Assembly: GCA_002501135.1 (NCBI GenBank)
Contig: DLRQ01000054.1
Coordinates: 1 to 64,000, forward strand
Length of the DNA: 64,000 nucleotides
Direction: 5' to 3'
Origin: Candidatus Neomicrothrix sp. UBA7884
Lineage (GTDB): Bacteria > Actinomycetota > Acidimicrobiia > Acidimicrobiales > MedAcidi-G1
The position numbers and the translations under genes were made by a program. Shown here piece after piece: positions 60,570 to 64,000 of this stretch. The notes under the pieces were generated by a model that was given only the letters and a program-made list of their open reading frames with translations, ran no database searches and was not told the origin of the DNA. How positions within the stretch are numbered: position 1 is the first letter of the stretch; the number at the start of each line of letters is the position of its first letter.

Positions 60570-63500
60570 GTGTTCCTGAAGAGTCTCACCATCAAGGGTT
60601 TCAAGTCGTTCGCCGATTCGGCCACGCTCGACATGGAGCCGGGCGTCACGGTCGTTGTGGGCCCCAACGGAAGCGGAAAGTCCAACGTTGTCGACGCTAT
60701 TGCGTGGGTGCTGGGCGCTCAGGCCCCCAGCGCCGTCAGATCCCAGAAGATGGACGACGTCATCTTCGCTGGCACCTCCACCAGAGCGGCTCTGGGGCGC
60801 GCCGAGGTGTCGCTGACAATCGACAACGGCTCGGGCCTGTTGCCGGTCGAGTTCTCCGAGGTAACCATCAGCCGCACCCTGTTCCGTAGTGGCGACAGCG
60901 ACTACGCGATCAACGGCGCCCCCTGCCGACTGCTCGACATCCAGGAGATGCTCTCCGACGTCGGTGTCGGGCGCCAGCAGCACGTCATCATCTCGCAGGG
61001 CCAGATCGACGCCGTCCTGAACGCCCGCCCCGAGGACCGCCGGGCAATCATCGAGGACGCCGCCGGCATCCTCAAGTACCGCAAGCGCAAGGAGAAGGCC
61101 GAGCGTCGCCTTCGGTCAACCGAAGCCAACGTCGACCGCCTCGGTGACCTGATGCGCGAGGTCAGGCGCCAACTTCGGCCCCTTGAGAGACAGGCCGATG
61201 CTGCCCGACGCCACGGCGACCTGCTCGGTGACCTCACGGCACTGCGGCTCCACCGCTCCGGACAGGAACTCGCCGGTCTCCGCCTACAGGCACGCGACGA
61301 GGCCGACCGCAGGTCCGATCTGGCGGCCGATGAGGCCCGGCACGCCGCCTCCCTGAGTCGTCTTGACGCCGAGGTAATCGTCGCCGAGACCGAGCTGGCG
61401 TCCCGTGGCGGAGACGATCTTGGCGACCGTCTGGCCCGCTTTGAGGCGCTCCGTGAGCGCGGGCGTGGCATGCGTGCTCTCCTGGCCGAGAGGCTGCGTG
61501 GCATCGAACGAGATCGTGGGTTGTTTGCATCACAACAGGTCGTGGTGGGTCTCGAGGCTGAGTTGGCCCGTGCCCAGACCGAACTCGACGCCCTCGACCT
61601 CGAATCCGAGGCACTGGTACCGGTGGCCGAACAACTTGCCATCGCCGAGACAGAGCTCGCAGCCGACCGGGTTGCGTTCGAGATTGACTGGGCCGACGGC
61701 ATCCCCGCACTTGGCGGCCACGCCGCCGAGGTGAGGGGAGAGCTGGGGGTTCTGCGGGCCGCACTCGGGCACACGGTCGCCGAGCGTGAGCGCTTCGACA
61801 TCCGGCTGGCAGCCGCTGTCGAGTCCGAGGAGAGCCTGAGTGCCGAGTCTGAGCGGTTGCGTACGGACCTCTCGGCAGGCACAACCACAGAGGAACCGCT
61901 CGTCGATGCAATGGCCGAACTCGAGCGGCGGGCCGGCGATGCATCCCGCAACCGGAACGCCGCATGGGAGAGGGTCGTAACTACCGAAGCCGACCTTCGA
62001 ACTTCAAGGGCCCGGGTCGAGGCTCTCGCTCTGGCCCTCGATGAGGCCAGGTGTCGTGCCGGTGCCGCCCATCTCTCCGACGTCGACGGTGTGCTCGGAA
62101 CCCTCCTCGACCTCGTCCAGGTGGACGAGGGCTACGAGGCCGCGTTCGAGGCCGCCGCAGGCGAGGCCCTCGACGCCGTGGTGGTCGACGGTGTAGAGCG
62201 GGCACGCGAGGCCCTCGACGCTCTCAGGGCGGGCCGGTTCTCGGCGGCCGTGTTGTCGCTCCACACCCGATCCGAGGGGAGCCATGCTCCTGGTTTCGGT
62301 GAACCCGTACGTCCCCACGTCCACGCACGTGTGCCCGGTGTCGAGAGCCTGCTCGACAGCCTCCTCGGTCATGCCGTCATCATTTCCGACGGCACGGGAG
62401 CCGCCATCGATGCTGCTCTGGACCACCCTGAGGCGGTCGTGGTCACAACAGACGGAGATCGCTTCAGCTCCACCGGGTGGCGTGTCGGAACCAGCGGCGG
62501 GGGTGCTACCGGAGCGGCCCTGGTCGAGGCCGAGTCCCGACTTGTCTCTGCTGAACAGGCACATTCCCAGGCCACGGTCGCCTTCGAAAGCGCCGAGCAG
62601 GTGGCGGCTGGAATCGACAACGAGGTGGCACATCGCTCGCGCGAACTCGACGAACACGACGACAAGTTCGCCGCCGCCACCGAGTCCCTGCTGCGCATTC
62701 GGGCGGAGCAGCGAAACCTGGGTGCCGAGACCGGGGCCCTGCGTAGCCGAATCAGCGAACTCGACCAGAGGTTCGCCGACGAGTCCGCCCGTGTGGCCGA
62801 CCTCGAGACACGCCTACCCGACCTGGAGGCGGCCGAGGAAGCCTCCCTCGAGGCCGGCCGCCAGATGGCTTCCCTGCGCAGCGATCTCGAGGAGCGTGCT
62901 GCCGATGTCGGCGCCAGGCGAACCCAACACGAGGTCAGGACCGCCGACGTGACCGGTCGGTCGGCCATGGTTCGCTCAAGGGTTTCCGAACTCGGCTCTC
63001 GTCTCGAACGCCTTGCAGGCGAGAGGGTCGAGGCAGCCGACCGCCGCCACGACCTCGATCGCCGCGAGGATGCCACCAACCGGCTAATCAGGGCCGTCGA
63101 CACACGTATGGCAACTGCCGACGAACGTCTCGAGTCGCTGCGTGAACACCGTCGCCTGCAGTCCGAGCGGGTCCGGAGCATCGCAGCTCGACTCGACGAC
63201 CTCCGCAAGGACCGCTCCGCAGCCGAGACCGCCCTCCGCTCCGCGCGCGAGCACCTCTCGAGGCTCGAGATCGAGAGAGCCGAGACACGCCTCCGTCTCG
63301 AGAACCTGACGGCCGCCATCAGGTCTGAGTTCGACATGGAACCCGACTCCATCCTGGATTCGCCCTGCCCCGAACTTCCCGACGGAATAGGTGCCGGCGC
63401 AAGGGTCGTAGAGTTGGAACGCGAGCTCAAGCTGATGGGGCCCATCAACCCCCTCGCCCTCGAGGAGTTCGACGCCCTCGAGGAGCGCCGATGCTTCCTC

Positions 63501-64000
63501 CAGGAGCAGCTCGACGACATCAGGGCCACACGCAAGGAACTCCGCAAGGTGATCCGGTCAGTCGACGAGGAGATCGTCAGCGTCTTCGGGTCGGCCTTTG
63601 CCGAGGTCTCGACCCATTTCACCGAACTGTTCGATCAGCTCTTCCCTGGCGGGCAGGGTCGCCTGAGGCTGATGAACCCCGACAACCTCCTTGAAACCGG
63701 CCTCGAAATCGAGGCACGCCCATCAGGCAAGAATGTAAAGAAGCTCTCGCTGCTCTCAGGCGGCGAGCGGTCGCTCACCGCTCTGGCGTTCCTTTTCGCC
63801 GTGTTCCGCAGCCGACCCTCCCCGTTCTACGTGATGGACGAGGTCGAGGCCGCCCTCGACGACGTCAACCTGCACCGCTTCCTGGGGCTTGTCGACTGCT
63901 TCCGCGACGACGCCCAACTGCTCATCGTGAGCCACCAGAAGCGAACCATGGAGGCCGCCGACTGCCTCTACGGCGTGTCGATGGCCCCGGGCGGGTCATC
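60570..64000 (+). CDS. smc: Chromosome segregation protein SMC (3' end outside window)
   Basis: 1143 residues visible of an expected roughly 1180. N-terminal FLKSLTIKGFKSFADSATLD and Walker A VVVGPNGSGKSNVVDAIAWV, QGQIDAVLNARPEDRRAIIE; long coiled coils; a hinge near residues 500-610 (VDEGYEAAFEAAAGEALDAV); then signature LSLLSGGERSLTALAFLFAV and Walker B FYVMDEVEAALDDVNLHRFL. The frame is intact from 60570 to the edge. GTG start matches the family N-terminus. SMC with ScpAB condenses and segregates the chromosome. Only the last few dozen residues are cut off. Confidence 0.96.
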   Translation, partial: MFLKSLTIKGFKSFADSATLDMEPGVTVVVGPNGSGKSNVVDAIAWVLGAQAPSAVRSQKMDDVIFAGTSTRAALGRAEVSLTIDNGSGLLPVEFSEVTISRTLFRSGDSDYAINGAPCRLLDIQEMLSDVGVGRQQHVIISQGQIDAVLNARPEDRRAIIEDAAGILKYRKRKEKAERRLRSTEANVDRLGDLMREVRRQLRPLERQADAARRHGDLLGDLTALRLHRSGQELAGLRLQARDEADRRSDLAADEARHAASLSRLDAEVIVAETELASRGGDDLGDRLARFEALRERGRGMRALLAERLRGIERDRGLFASQQVVVGLEAELARAQTELDALDLESEALVPVAEQLAIAETELAADRVAFEIDWADGIPALGGHAAEVRGELGVLRAALGHTVAERERFDIRLAAAVESEESLSAESERLRTDLSAGTTTEEPLVDAMAELERRAGDASRNRNAAWERVVTTEADLRTSRARVEALALALDEARCRAGAAHLSDVDGVLGTLLDLVQVDEGYEAAFEAAAGEALDAVVVDGVERAREALDALRAGRFSAAVLSLHTRSEGSHAPGFGEPVRPHVHARVPGVESLLDSLLGHAVIISDGTGAAIDAALDHPEAVVVTTDGDRFSSTGWRVGTSGGGATGAALVEAESRLVSAEQAHSQATVAFESAEQVAAGIDNEVAHRSRELDEHDDKFAAATESLLRIRAEQRNLGAETGALRSRISELDQRFADESARVADLETRLPDLEAAEEASLEAGRQMASLRSDLEERAADVGARRTQHEVRTADVTGRSAMVRSRVSELGSRLERLAGERVEAADRRHDLDRREDATNRLIRAVDTRMATADERLESLREHRRLQSERVRSIAARLDDLRKDRSAAETALRSAREHLSRLEIERAETRLRLENLTAAIRSEFDMEPDSILDSPCPELPDGIGAGARVVELERELKLMGPINPLALEEFDALEERRCFLQEQLDDIRATRKELRKVIRSVDEEIVSVFGSAFAEVSTHFTELFDQLFPGGQGRLRLMNPDNLLETGLEIEARPSGKNVKKLSLLSGGERSLTALAFLFAVFRSRPSPFYVMDEVEAALDDVNLHRFLGLVDCFRDDAQLLIVSHQKRTMEAADCLYGVSMAPGGS

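Overview
The window is gene-dense, high-GC chromosomal DNA from a member of the Actinomycetota, most likely an Acidimicrobiia-type lineage. The markers are a NucS mismatch endonuclease, a UvrD2-type helicase with an HRDC tail, a mycothiol-conjugate amidase (Mca), luciferase-like (F420/FMN-type) oxidoreductases, GTP-type PEP carboxykinase, a zinc-ribbon gene beside rsmD, a SepIVA-like coiled-coil gene next to DUF177, and a LexA box of the form TCGAAC-N4-GTTCGA. The taxonomic placement is an inference from gene content. I saw no rRNA, tRNA, CRISPR array, insertion sequence or phage gene.

Positions 1-17768 form a catabolic and transport island that looks directed at nucleobases or related N-heterocycles. 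It holds a molybdenum-hydroxylase pair (1-2950), a purine-type amidohydrolase, two luciferase-like monooxygenases, a RidA-family protein, a NitT/TauT-type permease and ATPase, a phytoene-desaturase-like flavoprotein, a cytosine-deaminase-like amidohydrolase, a creatininase-family amidase, a small thiamine-binding-type protein and a complete BMP-family (nucleoside-type) ABC transporter. The most striking observation is here. The molybdenum subunit, which runs off the left edge, still carries both N-terminal [2Fe-2S] folds of the xanthine dehydrogenase family, but all eight cluster-ligating cysteines are replaced, while the visible Mo-domain motifs are intact.

Positions 17776-32985 are mixed: two adjacent PLP fold-type II enzymes, a secreted Thr/Pro-rich peptidoglycan-binding-like protein, SOS-controlled dnaE2, an MgtE-type membrane protein paired with a PhoU/TrkA-C regulator, a pocket of two decayed secreted-protein genes (27230-27968), an SPFH/NfeD pair, mca with an SCP2-like gene, a YdjC-family protein and a lipoprotein nuclease. 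Positions 33020-39590 hold PAP2, geranylgeranyl-reductase-like, nucS and cysQ on the minus strand, divergent from the sulfate-activation operon cysD-cysN-cysC.

Positions 39598-50572 carry ettA, a HAD hydrolase, exonuclease III, an MmcQ-like gene, uvrD2, a GNAT, an alpha/beta hydrolase with an AMACR-type CoA enzyme and a small membrane protein, pckG, a cold-shock-like gene and rpmB. From 50743 to the right edge runs a co-directional housekeeping block: fakA-like, recG, rsmD, coaD, sepIVA-like, DUF177, rpmF, plsX, acpP, rnc, fpg-like and smc (partial). In this block the fpg-position gene has lost its catalytic proline and lysine, its lesion-recognition loop and three of four zinc cysteines, so it is probably not a working Fpg glycosylase.
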